Source: Streptomyces marokkonensis
GTDB taxonomy: Bacteria > Actinomycetota > Actinomycetes > Streptomycetales > Streptomycetaceae
Length of the DNA stretch: 64,000 bases
Assembly (NCBI RefSeq): GCF_008312835.1
Contig: NZ_VSKS01000013.1
Coordinates: forward strand, 62,001 to 126,000
Direction: 5' to 3'
Positions 8,504 through 18,126 of this stretch are shown piece after piece (positions within the stretch are counted from its first letter, which is position 1; each line of letters begins with the position of its first letter). The notes beneath the pieces were generated by a model, which was given only the letters and a program-made list of their open reading frames with translations, did not search any database and was not told the origin of the DNA. The position numbers were made by a program, and so were the translations under genes.

Positions 8504-8603
8504 ACCCACAGGCCGACCGGCCGGCACCCCATTTTCATACCGATTCCACCTGACGTGCACCGGGAGGGACGGGAATGTCAGTGGCGCGTGCTCTCATGGA
8601 GAC

Positions 8604-9452
8604 ATGATCGAGAACCACAACGAAACCATCGACGAGTTTCTCGCCCGGCACGCCTCCGACGTGGAGGAGGCCGTCCGCAAGGCCGCCGCACAGGAGATCA
8701 TGCCGCGCTGGCGCCGCCTCGCCGAGCACGAGGTGGACCGCAAGACCGGCCCGCACGACCTGGTGACGGACGCCGACCGCAACGCCGAGCTGTACCTCAC
8801 GGAGGTGCTCGCCGCCCTGCTGCCCGGCTCGGTCGTGGTGGGCGAGGAGGCGGTGCACGCCAACCCCGCGTCGTACGGGGCGATACAGGGCGAGGCGCCG
8901 GTCTGGATCATCGACCCCGTCGACGGGACCCGCCAGTTCGTGCACGGCGACGCCGGCTTCTGCACCCTGGTCGCCCTCGCCCTGCGCGGAGTGGTGTGCG
9001 CCTCCTGGACCTACGCCCCCGTCCGGGACGAACTCGCCACGGCCGTCCGGGGACACGGCGCCCACCTCGAGGGCGAGCGGCTGCGGGCCGGCTCCCCCGA
9101 GCCCGGCCGTGATCTCCGTGTGGCCACCTCCCACCCGGACTTCACGACGGACGAACAGAAGCGCGCCCTGCTCGGCCTGCGGACGGAGGGCGTGGCCCCG
9201 CGCCCCTGCGGCTCGGCCGGACTCGAGTACCTGGCCGTGGCCCGCGGCGCGTCGGACGCCACCGCCTTCTCCTGGGAGGCCGCCTGGGACCACGCGGCCG
9301 GGCTGCTTCTCGTGGAGGAGTCCGGAGGCGCCCACCTCACCCGCGCGGGCAGGCCCTTCGACATCAGGGGCGGCAACACCCTGCCCTTCACGGCGGCCCG
9401 GGACGCGGCCACCGCGCACCGGGTGGTGGCGCTGCTGTCGGACGGGGCCTGA
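8604..9452 (+). CDS. Inositol monophosphatase-family phosphatase
   Basis: A 282-residue Mg-dependent phosphatase of the IMPase/histidinol-phosphatase/CysQ fold. Motif A is GEEAVH (metal Glu), motif B is IDPVDGTRQFVHGD with the conserved DPVDGT metal triad, and the late motif WEAAWDHAAGLLLVEESGG carries the final metal Asp. Length and motif order are normal for the family. Substrate is uncertain: inositol-1-phosphate, histidinol-phosphate and fructose-1,6-bisphosphate are all possible. It stands alone, about 100 bp after the preceding gene and 90 bp before the next. The ATG at 8604 has GGAG just upstream. Confidence 0.85.
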   Translation: MIENHNETIDEFLARHASDVEEAVRKAAAQEIMPRWRRLAEHEVDRKTGPHDLVTDADRNAELYLTEVLAALLPGSVVVGEEAVHANPASYGAIQGEAPVWIIDPVDGTRQFVHGDAGFCTLVALALRGVVCASWTYAPVRDELATAVRGHGAHLEGERLRAGSPEPGRDLRVATSHPDFTTDEQKRALLGLRTEGVAPRPCGSAGLEYLAVARGASDATAFSWEAAWDHAAGLLLVEESGGAHLTRAGRPFDIRGGNTLPFTAARDAATAHRVVALLSDGA

Positions 9453-9542
9453 GCGGTCCCGCGCCGGAGGCCCCGGGAAGGCGCTCCGGCCCCGGCATAT
9501 CCTGATCCTCCAGTGGCCGTCGGCTGACAAGGGAGTCCGAAG

Positions 9543-10961
9543 GTGCCGTCGATGCTCGATGCGGTCGTGGTGGGTGCGGGGCCGAACGGGCTGACCGCTG
9601 CCGTGGAGCTGGCCCGGCGGGGCTTCTCCGTGGCCCTGTTCGAGGCGAAGGGCACCGTCGGCGGCGGCGCGCGCACCGAGGAACTCACCCTCCCCGGCTT
9701 CCGCCACGACCCGTGCTCCGCCGCGCACCCCCTCGCCGTCAACTCACCGGCGTTCCGCGCCCTCCCGCTCGACCGCTACGGTCTGGAATGGCTGCACCCC
9801 GCCATCCCGATGGCGCACCCCTTCCCGGACGGTACGGCGGCCGTGCTGTCCCGGTCGGTCGGCGAGACCGCCGCCTCCTTCGGGCCGCGCGACGCCGGCG
9901 CCTACCGCCGCCTGGTCGAGCCCTTCCTGTCCAGGTGGGACACCCTCGCCCGCGACTTCATGTCCCTGCCGCTGACCGCGCTGCCCCGCGATCCGGTCAC
10001 CCTCGCCCGCTTCGGGCTGGTCGGCCTGCCCCCGTCCACCTGGCTCACCCGGCGCTTCCGCGACGAGCGCGCCCGCACCCTGTTCGCCGGCCTCGTCGCC
10101 CACGTCATGGCCCCCCTGAGCGGCTTCGCCACCGGCGCCGTCGGCCTGGTCTTCGCCCTCGCCGCACACGCCCGGGGCTGGCCCGTCGCCCGCGGCGGCT
10201 CCCAGGCCATCTCCGACGCCCTCGCCGCGTATCTGAAGGACCTCGGCGGCAGCGTCCACACCGACTTCGAGGTCAAGCGCCTCGACGACCTGCCGCCCGC
10301 CCGCGCGTACGTCTTCGACACCTCGCCCACCGCCCTGGCCCGCATCGCCGGCTTCGGCGGCCACTACGCGAACTACCGTTACGGGCCCGGCGTCTTCAAG
10401 ATCGACTATGCCCTCGACGGCCCCGTGCCGTGGACCGCTCCGGAGGCCCGCGCCGCCGGCACCGTGCAGATCGGCGCGGACAGTCATGAGATCGGCGCCG
10501 CCCTGCGGGCCGCCTCCCGGGAGGGGCGGGCCCCGGACGCCCCGTTCCTCATCACCGTGCAGCCGGGCGTGGCCGACCCCACCCGCGCCCCGGCCGGCCG
10601 GCACGTCTTCTGGGCCTACGGGCACGTGCCGAACGGCTGGACCGGTGACCTCACCGACGCCATGGAACGCCAACTGGAGCGCTACGCCCCCGGTTTCCGC
10701 GACCGTGTCCTGGCGCGCGCCACCGCAGGCCCGCCCGAACTCGCGGCCGGCAACGCCAACTACGTCGGCGGAGACATCGCCTCCGGCGCGGTCTCCGGAC
10801 TCCAGCTGCTGCTGCGTCCGAAGCTGTCCCTGTTCCCCTACGCGACCCCGCACCCGGCCGTCTTCATCTGTTCGTCGGCCACCCCGCCCGGCCCGGGCGT
10901 GCACGGCATGTCCGGGCACAACGCGGCGAAGGCCGTCTGGAGGAGGCTCCGCCAGACATGA
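9543..10961 (+). CDS. Phytoene-desaturase-like FAD-dependent oxidoreductase
   Basis: A 472-residue flavoprotein. The N-terminal Rossmann fold reads [19 protein letters not shown] with the acidic end of strand 2 at LFEAKG. The C-terminal FAD signature is in [13 protein letters not shown]. It belongs to the phytoene desaturase/amine oxidase superfamily, but no carotenoid synthase gene is near, so the substrate is unknown. Two starts are possible: GTG at 9543 (GGGAG 7 bases upstream) or ATG at 9552 (GAAGG 8 bases upstream). The stop overlaps the next gene by ATGA, so the pair is translationally coupled. Confidence 0.8.
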   Translation: MPSMLDAVVVGAGPNGLTAAVELARRGFSVALFEAKGTVGGGARTEELTLPGFRHDPCSAAHPLAVNSPAFRALPLDRYGLEWLHPAIPMAHPFPDGTAAVLSRSVGETAASFGPRDAGAYRRLVEPFLSRWDTLARDFMSLPLTALPRDPVTLARFGLVGLPPSTWLTRRFRDERARTLFAGLVAHVMAPLSGFATGAVGLVFALAAHARGWPVARGGSQAISDALAAYLKDLGGSVHTDFEVKRLDDLPPARAYVFDTSPTALARIAGFGGHYANYRYGPGVFKIDYALDGPVPWTAPEARAAGTVQIGADSHEIGAALRAASREGRAPDAPFLITVQPGVADPTRAPAGRHVFWAYGHVPNGWTGDLTDAMERQLERYAPGFRDRVLARATAGPPELAAGNANYVGGDIASGAVSGLQLLLRPKLSLFPYATPHPAVFICSSATPPGPGVHGMSGHNAAKAVWRRLRQT

Positions 10962-11470
10962 CCCCCACTGTCACGCTCGTCCGGGGCGACATCACCCGCC
11001 GGAGCGCCGACGCGATCGTCAACGCGGCCAACTCCTCCCTTCTCGGCGGGGGAGGCGTCGACGGCGCGATCCACCGCCGGGGCGGCCCGGACATCCTGGC
11101 GGAGTGCCGCCGACTCCGCGCGTCCCGGTACGGCAGGGGCCTGCCCACCGGCCAGGCGGTCGCCACCACCGCGGGCCGCCTGGACGCCCGCTGGGTGATC
11201 CACACCGTCGGCCCCGTCCACAGTACGAGCGAGGACCGGTCCGGCCTGCTCGCCTCCTGCTACCGGGAGTCCCTCCGCGTCGCCGACGAACTGGGCGCCC
11301 GCACGGTCGCCTTCCCCGCCATCTCCACGGGCGTCTACCGCTGGCCGATGGAGGACGCGGCCCGCATCGCCGTCGAGACCGTCCGGACCACGGACACGGC
11401 GGTCGAGGAGGTCACCTTCGTCCTCTTCGACGACCGCGCCCACGAGGCGTTCGCCGCACAGGTCGGCTGA
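10958..11470 (+). CDS. Macrodomain protein, O-acetyl-ADP-ribose deacetylase type
   Basis: A 170-residue single macrodomain of the MacroD type. It has the diagnostic [19 protein letters not shown] loop that binds the distal ribose, plus [18 protein letters not shown] for the phosphate loop. Enzymes of this type remove the acetyl group from O-acetyl-ADP-ribose and some reverse aspartate/glutamate ADP-ribosylation. The ATG overlaps the stop of the flavoprotein gene (10958-10961). A sirtuin, which would make O-acetyl-ADP-ribose, lies 12 kb further on. The C-terminus ends without extra domains. Confidence 0.92.
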   Translation: MTPTVTLVRGDITRRSADAIVNAANSSLLGGGGVDGAIHRRGGPDILAECRRLRASRYGRGLPTGQAVATTAGRLDARWVIHTVGPVHSTSEDRSGLLASCYRESLRVADELGARTVAFPAISTGVYRWPMEDAARIAVETVRTTDTAVEEVTFVLFDDRAHEAFAAQVG

Positions 11471-11483
11471 TGACCGGCCGGCC

Positions 11484-12551
11484 TCACCCCCGGCCGTCTC
11501 CGTCCCCCTCCGCGAGGCGGCGGTGCCGGAGACCGCCGGCGGAGGGACCGCTGTCGGCCTGGGCCGCGTCCGCCAGGGCCTCCGCCGCGGCCTGGGCGGC
11601 CTGTGCCGTGTCGTCGGCGGCCCGGGTCGTGCTGTCGTCGGCCGACGGCTTCTCCCGGGTGGCCGGCGACGGGGGCAGCACTTCGGTGAAGGCCCTGGAC
11701 ACGCCCTGGAGCGCGGACGTGATCTCGCTGGGGATCACCCAGAAGTTGTTGCCCGAGCCCTGCGCGAGCTGGGGGAGCGCCTGGAGGTACTGGTAGGCGA
11801 GGAGCTTGGGGTCGGGGTCGTTGCGGTGCACGGCCTGGAACACCTCGTCGATGGCCCGGGACTGGCCCTCGGCCTGGAGGATCGCGGCGGTCCTGTTGCC
11901 CTCCGCGCGCAGGACGGCCGCCTGCTTGTCCCCTTCGGCGGTGAGGATCTGCGACTGCCGCTGCCCCTCGGCCCCCAGGATCGCGGCCCGCTTGTCCCGC
12001 TCGGCCCGCATCTGCTTCTGCATCGCCTCCTTGATGGACTGCGGCGGGTCGATCGCCTTGATCTCGACCCGGTTGACCCGCAGCCCCCACTTGCCGGTGG
12101 CCTCGTCCAGCACCCCGCGGAGCTGGCTGTTGATGGTGTCCCGCGAGGTGAGGGTCTTCTCCAGGTCCATGGAGCCCACGACGTTGCGCAGGGTCGTGAC
12201 GGTGAGCTGCTCGACGGCCTGCAGGAAGCTGGCGATCTCGTAGAAGGCCGCGCGCGGGTCGGTGACCTGGAAGTACAGCACGGTGTCGATCTCGACGACC
12301 AGGTTGTCCTCGGTGATGACCGGCTGGGGTTTGAAGGAGACCACCTGCTCCCGCAGGTCGATCAGCGGGTGCACCCGGTCGATGTAGGGGATGACGAGGC
12401 TGAGTCCGGGGGTGAGGGTCCGGTGGTAGCGGCCCAGCCGCTCGACGTTGCGAGCGCGTGCCTGCGGCACGATACGGACCGCTCGCACGACGGTGAAGAT
12501 CGCGAACAGCGCGATGATCAGGCCGGCGATGAGGGAGGCGGTGATGTCCAT
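11484..12551 (-). CDS. SPFH/band 7 membrane protein (QmcA/paraslipin type)
   Basis: A 355-residue stomatin-like protein. One transmembrane helix spans residues 5-25. The SPFH domain follows (about 30-190) with ARNVERLGRYHRTLTPGLSL and IDLREQVVSFKPQPVITEDN. A helical Gln/Glu/Ala-rich region (about 190-250) contains AERDKRAAILGAEGQRQS and repeats of AEG(D/N), typical of oligomerising flotillin tails, and the C-terminus is an Ala/Asp-rich disordered tail. It is expected to form large rings in the membrane, with a role in membrane organisation or protease regulation. It lies 4 bp after the NfeD gene, the standard NfeD-SPFH pairing. Confidence 0.92.
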   Translation of the reverse strand: MDITASLIAGLIIALFAIFTVVRAVRIVPQARARNVERLGRYHRTLTPGLSLVIPYIDRVHPLIDLREQVVSFKPQPVITEDNLVVEIDTVLYFQVTDPRAAFYEIASFLQAVEQLTVTTLRNVVGSMDLEKTLTSRDTINSQLRGVLDEATGKWGLRVNRVEIKAIDPPQSIKEAMQKQMRAERDKRAAILGAEGQRQSQILTAEGDKQAAVLRAEGNRTAAILQAEGQSRAIDEVFQAVHRNDPDPKLLAYQYLQALPQLAQGSGNNFWVIPSEITSALQGVSRAFTEVLPPSPATREKPSADDSTTRAADDTAQAAQAAAEALADAAQADSGPSAGGLRHRRLAEGDGDGRG

Positions 12552-12555
12552 GGCT

Positions 12556-12987
12556 TCAGTCCCGTGGGTAGACGAGCGCGGTGGCTCCGCTGATCTCCAT
12601 GACGTCGACGGTCGTTCCGGACGAGATGACCAGGGTCTCGTCGTAGCTGCGGGCCGTCCACTCCTCGCCGTCGATACGGACCCTGCCGCCCGTGCCCGTC
12701 ACGTCCGAGACCACGTAGGCGGACTTGCCGATCAGGGCGTCCGTGCCGAAACGTGCGGCCTGGGGCCGGTCCATGTGGCGCAGGGCGAGGGGCCGTACGA
12801 ACAGCAGCGTGGCGGCGGCGACGAGCGCGTACACCAGGAACTGGAGTCCCAGCGGCAGCCCGGCCGCGGCCGTTCCCGCGGTGACCAGCGCGGCCACGCT
12901 CAGCATCCCCAGCGCGGCCGTGAGAGTGAGGATCTCCGCCACCGCCAGGACGGCCGCGACGATCAGCCAGATCAGCCATGGATCCAT
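12556..12987 (-). CDS. NfeD-family membrane protein
   Basis: A 143-residue short-form NfeD. Two or three hydrophobic helices (about residues 3-27, 30-48 and 50-65) precede a small soluble OB-fold domain (about 80-140), which includes IGKSAYVVSDVTGTGGRVRIDGEEW. Such proteins partner with the SPFH protein encoded next; the OB domain is thought to contact it. The two genes are separated by 4 bp and surely share a transcript. The ATG at 12987 sits at the downstream end of a 315-bp intergenic region that carries a palindrome (13079-13090). Confidence 0.9.
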   Translation of the reverse strand: MDPWLIWLIVAAVLAVAEILTLTAALGMLSVAALVTAGTAAAGLPLGLQFLVYALVAAATLLFVRPLALRHMDRPQAARFGTDALIGKSAYVVSDVTGTGGRVRIDGEEWTARSYDETLVISSGTTVDVMEISGATALVYPRD

Positions 12988-13078
12988 GACGCGCCTCTTC
13001 TCACCGGTACGGGTCTCGAGGGCATGAACCGGGGTGCCGGCCGAGACGGAACGACAACCGACACCTTTGCACCCATTT

Positions 13079-13090
13079 TACCCATGGGTA
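13079..13090. promoter_or_regulatory. 12-bp palindrome in the NfeD / GH2 divergent region
   Basis: TACCCATGGGTA is a perfect palindrome within the 315-bp gene-free stretch 12988-13302. It overlaps a TAAAAT sequence read on the minus strand (13075-13080), which could be the -10 box of the NfeD-SPFH operon, so a repressor site is plausible. No matching -35 is obvious. The rest of the interval shows only the promoter listed next. Confidence 0.35.
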
Positions 13091-13171
13091 GGTCGCGTTC
13101 CGAGAGGTGTGCGCGAGAAAGACGACACAGACGGCAGAACCATCAGGATCGCACAGAGTCCGACGGGGCCA

Positions 13172-13200
13172 TTGCTTCGATTGTGTTCGAGTCCTAGGGT
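13172..13200 (+). promoter_or_regulatory. Probable housekeeping promoter of the GH2 gene
   Basis: TTGCTT (13172-13177), a 17-base spacer and TAGGGT (13195-13200) fit the Streptomyces HrdB-type consensus TTGAC-N17-TAGNNT fairly well. Transcription would start near 13207, giving a leader of about 95 bases before the ATG at 13303, and would rule out the alternative GTG start at 13201. Confidence 0.5.
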
Positions 13201-13302
13201 GTGGCTGGCTCGGTAGTTGCTCCGTCACCAACAGTCGCGGCGCTTCCCCGGCGTGACGCCCCCTCCGTGCAGCGCCCTGTCGAACCGAGGAAGGCCACGG
13301 TC

Positions 13303-16300
13303 ATGCCCCACGTGTTTCCCGCCGGCCGGCCCACCCGGCCCGGCCGGCCGGTCGTCAGCCGCCGCCGTCTCCTGGAGTCCGGCGCCGCCGTGCTCGGCGC
13401 CCTCGCCCTGCCGACGTCCCCCGCCGCCGCGTACGCGGCCGGCGCGCGGGCGGCGGCCGGCGCACCCCCGGAGTGGAACGACTTCGGTGTCTTCCGGCTC
13501 GGCACCCAGCCGCCGCACACCACGCTCACGCCGTACGCGGACGTGGAACAGGCCCTCGCCGGCGACCGCACCCGCTCGCCCTACCGGAAGAGCCTCGACG
13601 GCACCTGGAAGTTCGCCTACGCGGACCGTCCCGACGACCGGGACCCCGACTTCCACCGCACCGACGTGGACGACAGCGACTGGGAGACGATCCCGGTGCC
13701 GTCCGTGTGGCAACTGCACGGCCACGACTTCCCCGTCTACCTGAACATCACCTACCCGTACTGGGGCCCCAACGGCCGCGGCGAGGACCCGCAGCCGCCC
13801 GCCGCCCCGACCCGGTACCACCCGGTCGGCCAGTACCGGCGCACCTTCACCGTGCCGCGCGACTGGCGGGGCCGCCGCACCTTCCTGCACTTCGAGGGCG
13901 TCAAGTCCGCCCACTACGTGTGGATCAACGGCGCACTGGTGGGCTACGACGAGGACTCCTGGACGCCCTCCGAGTACGACATCACCGACCACCTGAGGCC
14001 CGGCACCAACCAGATCGCCGTGGAGGTGTACCGCTACTCCGACGGGGACTGGCTGGAGGACCAGGACATGATCCGGCTGAGCGGCATCTTCCGCTCGGTC
14101 CACCTGTACTCCACCCCGCCCGTGCGCCTGCGCGACTTCAAGCTGGACACCCCGCTGAACGACACGTACACGGCCGCCGAACTGGCCGTCACGGCGAGCG
14201 TGCGGGCGTACGGCACCGGTGCGCGCGGCCGGTACACCGTCGAGACCCGGCTGTACGACGCCCGCGGCCACGCCGTCTGGTCCCGCCCGCTGGAGCAGAC
14301 CGCCGACCTCGGCACGGCCGGCGCCGGCGAGGACGTCACCGTACGGGCGTCGAAGGCGGTGACCGGGCCGAGGCTGTGGTCGGCGGAGCAGCCGAACCTC
14401 TACACGGCCGTCCTCAGGCTCCGCGACCCGGCCGGGAAGGTGGTCGAGACCCTGTCCCACCGCGTCGGCTTCCGCGAGTTCGCGATCAGGGACGGGCTGA
14501 TGCGCATCAACGGCGAGCCCGTCTCCTTCCGCGGCACCAACCGCCACGAGATGCACCCGAGCCGCGGCACCGCCCTCACCCGCGAGGACCTGATCGAGGA
14601 CATCACGCTCATCAAGCGGATGAACATGAACTCCGTCCGCACCTCGCACTACCCCGACCAGCCGCTGTGGTACGAACTCGCCGACGAGTACGGCCTGTAC
14701 CTCGTGGACGAGACCAACCTCGAGACCCACGGCATCCGTGCGGAGTACCCGGGCGACCACCCCGAGTGGACCGCGGCCTGCGTCGCCAGGGCCCAGAACA
14801 TGGTCCACCGCGACAAGAACCACCCCTCGGTGGTCATCTGGTCGCTGGGCAACGAGGCCGGCGGCGGATCCACCTTCACCGCCATGCACGACTGGATCCG
14901 CTCCTACGACCCGTCCCGCGTCATCCAGTACGAGGGCGACGACCGGCCCGGCGTCAGCGACATCCGCTCGGAGATGTACGAGAGCCCGTCACGCATCGAG
15001 CAGCGCGCCCGGGACACCGCCGACACCCGGCCGTACGTCCTGATCGAGTACTCCCACGCGATGGGCAACTCAGGCGGCAACTTCAAGAAGTACTGGGACG
15101 TCATCCGCCGCCACGACGTCCTGCAGGGCGGCTGGATCTGGGACTTCGCCGACCAGTCCCTGTACACGCCCGTCCCCGCCCGCACCCTGCTCACCGAGTC
15201 GGGACCGGCCGGCCTGCGCGGCGAGATCCTCGCCACCCGCGGCCGGCTCGACCGCGACAAGGGCCTGTCCGGCATCACGGTCTTCGAACGCGACGACAGC
15301 CTCGACCTCACGGGCTCCCTGACCCTGGAGGCCTGGATCACCCCGGACGTCCTGGGGTACCACCAGCCCCTCATCGCCAAGGGCGACACCCAGTACGCGC
15401 TGAAGCAGACCGACCGGAGGCTGGAGTTCTTCATCCACTCCGCGGGCCGGTGGATCGCCGTGAACTGGGCGCTGCCGGACGACTGGACCGGCCGCGAGCA
15501 CCACGTCGCGGGCGTCTTCGACGCCGGCGCCGGCACGCTGACCCTGTACGCCGACGGCGCGGTCAGGGCCACCCGCACCACCGACCGGCGCCCCAGCAGC
15601 ACCACCGCGCCGCTCGCGCTCGCCTCCGACGCCGACAACCAGACCCGGGAGTTCAGCGGCACCATCCGCCGCGCCCGTGTCTACGCCCGCGCCCTGTCCG
15701 CCGCCGAACTGGCCTCCGACAGCCGGGGCCCCGGCGACGACGGCGTGCGGTTCTGGTTCGACGCCGCCACCGTCCGGGCGGAGCAGAAGCGGCCCGAGCA
15801 GACCTCGTTCCTCGCCTACGGCGGCGACTGGGGCGACAACCCCAACGACGGTGCCTTCGCCGCGGACGGCATCGTCACCGCCGACCGCGGGCACACCGGA
15901 AAGGCCGTCGAGGTCAAGCGCGTCCACCAGGCGGTCGGCGTCGCCCGCACCCCCGGCGGCGGCCCCGGTGCGGTCACCCTTACCAACGAGTACCTGTTCA
16001 CCGGCCTGCGCGAGTTCGACGGCCGGTGGGAACTCGTCGCCGACGGCGAGGCCGTTCGGGGCGGACGGCTGAACCGGGACCAGCTGGACGTGCCGCCGCG
16101 GTCCGCCAAGGACATCAGCCTGCCCGTACGTCTGCCCGAGGACCCGGCGCCGGGGACCGAGTACTTCCTCCAGCTCTCCTTCACCACCAGGCAGTCCACG
16201 AAGTGGGCGAAGGCGGGCTTCGAGGTGGCCCGCGAGCAGCTCCCCCTGGACGCCGCGAGCCCCGCCGTCACCCCCGTGCCCCTGGCGGGCGTCCCGGCCC

Positions 16301-17211
16301 TGCGGCACGAGGAGCGGGAGGAGGACATCCACGTCACCGGCAGGGGCTTCTCGGTCACCGTCGACAGGGGCAGCGGCACCATCACCTCCTACGAGGCGGA
16401 GGGCACCCGCCTGATCACGTCCGGGCCCGTGCCCAACTTCTGGCGGGCGCCCACCGACAACGACAAGGGCAACGGCCAGCACACCCGCAACCAGACCTGG
16501 CGCGACGCGGGAGCCCGCCGGACGGTCACCGACGTCACCGTGCGGACGCTCGACGACCGGGCCGTCGAGATCGAGGTCCGCGGCACGCTGCCCACCACGG
16601 TCGAGTCGGCGTACACCACCAGGTACACGGTCTTCGGCAACGGCGAGATCAAGGTCGACAACACCCTCCACCCGGGTGCCGCGAACCTGCCGTACATCCC
16701 CGAGGTCGGCACCCTGCTGTTCCTGCCGCGCCGCCTCGACCGTCTGCACTACTACGGCCGCGGCCCGGAGGAGAACCACTGGGACCGCAACACCGGCACC
16801 GACGTGGGCCGGTACGCCTCGACCGTCGCCGGCCAGTGGACGCCGTACATCCGCCCGCAGGAGAACGGCAACAGGACCGACGTCCGCTGGGCGGCCCTGA
16901 CCGACGGCCGCGGGCGCGGTCTGCTGGTGTCGGGCGAGCCCCTCCTGGAGATCAACGCCTCGCACTTCACCCCGGAGGACCTGTCGGCCGGGGTCCGGCA
17001 CGACTACCAGCTGACCCCGCGGGACGCCGTCGTGCTGCGGGTCAACCACCGGCAGATGGGCGTGGGCGGCGACGACAGCTGGGGCGCGCACACCCACGAC
17101 GAGTTCAAGCTCTTCGCCGACCGCGACTACGCGTACACCTACCGGCTGCGCCCGCTGGCCGACGTGAGGGAGGCGATGGAGGCGTCACGCCGGCCGACGG
17201 CGGCCGAGTAG
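13303..17211 (+). CDS. Tat-exported GH2 beta-galactosidase (LacZ type) with an inserted LamG-like domain
   Basis: A 1302-residue secreted glycosidase. SRRRLLESG begins a twin-arginine signal (residues 1-50). The GH2 sugar-binding and Ig-like domains follow, then the TIM barrel with acid/base Glu518 (SLGNEAGGG) and nucleophile Glu582 (EYSHAMGNSGG). After GGWIWDFADQSL the barrel is interrupted at about residues 630-820 by a LamG/concanavalin-like domain (TGSLTLEAWITPDV, YADGAVRAT, IRRARVYARALSAAEL). It then resumes with AYGGDWGDNPNDGAF and the beta-galactosidase small-chain domain with FWRAPTDNDKGNG and YGRGPEENHWDR. Typical LacZ has about 1020 residues, so the insertion explains the extra length. 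ATG at 13303 has GAGGAAGG upstream. It likely releases galactose from extracellular polysaccharides. Confidence 0.92.
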   Translation: MPHVFPAGRPTRPGRPVVSRRRLLESGAAVLGALALPTSPAAAYAAGARAAAGAPPEWNDFGVFRLGTQPPHTTLTPYADVEQALAGDRTRSPYRKSLDGTWKFAYADRPDDRDPDFHRTDVDDSDWETIPVPSVWQLHGHDFPVYLNITYPYWGPNGRGEDPQPPAAPTRYHPVGQYRRTFTVPRDWRGRRTFLHFEGVKSAHYVWINGALVGYDEDSWTPSEYDITDHLRPGTNQIAVEVYRYSDGDWLEDQDMIRLSGIFRSVHLYSTPPVRLRDFKLDTPLNDTYTAAELAVTASVRAYGTGARGRYTVETRLYDARGHAVWSRPLEQTADLGTAGAGEDVTVRASKAVTGPRLWSAEQPNLYTAVLRLRDPAGKVVETLSHRVGFREFAIRDGLMRINGEPVSFRGTNRHEMHPSRGTALTREDLIEDITLIKRMNMNSVRTSHYPDQPLWYELADEYGLYLVDETNLETHGIRAEYPGDHPEWTAACVARAQNMVHRDKNHPSVVIWSLGNEAGGGSTFTAMHDWIRSYDPSRVIQYEGDDRPGVSDIRSEMYESPSRIEQRARDTADTRPYVLIEYSHAMGNSGGNFKKYWDVIRRHDVLQGGWIWDFADQSLYTPVPARTLLTESGPAGLRGEILATRGRLDRDKGLSGITVFERDDSLDLTGSLTLEAWITPDVLGYHQPLIAKGDTQYALKQTDRRLEFFIHSAGRWIAVNWALPDDWTGREHHVAGVFDAGAGTLTLYADGAVRATRTTDRRPSSTTAPLALASDADNQTREFSGTIRRARVYARALSAAELASDSRGPGDDGVRFWFDAATVRAEQKRPEQTSFLAYGGDWGDNPNDGAFAADGIVTADRGHTGKAVEVKRVHQAVGVARTPGGGPGAVTLTNEYLFTGLREFDGRWELVADGEAVRGGRLNRDQLDVPPRSAKDISLPVRLPEDPAPGTEYFLQLSFTTRQSTKWAKAGFEVAREQLPLDAASPAVTPVPLAGVPALRHEEREEDIHVTGRGFSVTVDRGSGTITSYEAEGTRLITSGPVPNFWRAPTDNDKGNGQHTRNQTWRDAGARRTVTDVTVRTLDDRAVEIEVRGTLPTTVESAYTTRYTVFGNGEIKVDNTLHPGAANLPYIPEVGTLLFLPRRLDRLHYYGRGPEENHWDRNTGTDVGRYASTVAGQWTPYIRPQENGNRTDVRWAALTDGRGRGLLVSGEPLLEINASHFTPEDLSAGVRHDYQLTPRDAVVLRVNHRQMGVGGDDSWGAHTHDEFKLFADRDYAYTYRLRPLADVREAMEASRRPTAAE

Positions 17212-17250
17212 GGGGACACACCCGGCGGAGCCCGGGGTAACCGGGCTCCC

Positions 17251-18126
17251 ATGGGTGAGATTCTCGTCGGGGCCTGTTCGTGGACGGACCGCCGGCTCGT
17301 GGCGAGCGGCTGGTATCCGCGCGGGCGGCGGGACGCGGAGGGCCGGCTGCGGCACTACGCCTCCAGGCTGCCCGTCGTCGAAGTGGACGCCGCCTACTAC
17401 GCGTTGCCCAGCCGCCGCAACAGCGAGCTGTGGGTGGAGCGCACCCCGGACCAATTCCGTTTCGACGTCAAGGCGTTCTCGCTGCTGACCGGTCACCCCA
17501 CACGCCCGCAGGCGCTGCCCGCCGACCTGCGGACCCGGGCGCCGGCCGGCCCGCGCGCACCGGTGAGCGGCGCGCTCCTCGACGAGGTGTGGGGCAGGTT
17601 CGCGGAGGCGGTCGAGCCGCTGCGCAAGGCCGGGCGGCTGGGGGCCGTGCTGTTCCAGTTCCCGCCCTGGTTCGCGCCCGGAGCCCCGGCCGAACGCGCG
17701 CTGGAGGACTGCGCGGAGCGCACGGCGGGCTGGCCGATCGCCGTCGAGTTCCGCCACCCGGGGTGGTGGGAGGCCGAACGGGCCGACGGCACCCGCGCGT
17801 TGCTGTCCGGGCTGGGCGCGACGGCCGTCGGCGTGGACATGGCCCAGGGACTCACCGGCTCGACCCCGCCCGTCGCGCCCGTCAGCCGCCCCGCCCTGGC
17901 CGTCGTCCGCTTCCACGGCCGCAGCAGGGCCTGGGGGAGGGGCAGCAAGGAGGACCGCTTCCGCCACGACTACGACGTGACCGAACTCGCCGCCTGGGTA
18001 CCCCGGTTGCGCCGCGCGGCCCGCCAGACCGACGAGCTGCACGTCCTGTTCAACAACTGCTGCGCGGACGCCGCCGTACGTGCCGCCGAGACCATGCGGA
18101 GCCTGCTCACCCGGCCGTGTCGCTGA
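17251..18126 (+). CDS. DUF72-family protein
   Basis: A 291-residue TIM-barrel protein of the DUF72 family. It starts with ILVGACSWTDRRLVASGWYP, continues with YASRLPVVEVDAAYYALPSRRNSELW and FRFDVKAFSLLTGH, and ends with LHVLFNNCCADAAVRAAETM, equivalent to the family's VYFNNHxxGxAxxNA. The biochemical function of the family is unknown. The final 20 bases overlap the end of the convergent ArsR gene, so the two transcripts would be complementary at their 3' ends. Confidence 0.88.
   Translation: MGEILVGACSWTDRRLVASGWYPRGRRDAEGRLRHYASRLPVVEVDAAYYALPSRRNSELWVERTPDQFRFDVKAFSLLTGHPTRPQALPADLRTRAPAGPRAPVSGALLDEVWGRFAEAVEPLRKAGRLGAVLFQFPPWFAPGAPAERALEDCAERTAGWPIAVEFRHPGWWEAERADGTRALLSGLGATAVGVDMAQGLTGSTPPVAPVSRPALAVVRFHGRSRAWGRGSKEDRFRHDYDVTELAAWVPRLRRAARQTDELHVLFNNCCADAAVRAAETMRSLLTRPCR

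Noticed and set aside
6053-8560. Upstream extension of the lipoate ligase frame to 8560
   Set aside because: The extension is antisense to the gamma-glutamyltransferase gene and has no homology; ligase similarity begins at GTG 6052.
9543-10961. A carotenoid phytoene desaturase
   Set aside because: The family match is real but no phytoene synthase or cyclase gene is nearby, so only the superfamily is claimed.
13201-13302. GTG start at 13201 for the GH2 protein
   Set aside because: It coincides with the predicted promoter -10 end, and ATG 13303 has a good ribosome site and begins a normal Tat signal.
15190-15770. The GH2 insert as a frameshift or assembly artefact
   Set aside because: The insert is in frame, has normal codon use and LamG-like strands, and the LacZ sequence resumes cleanly.
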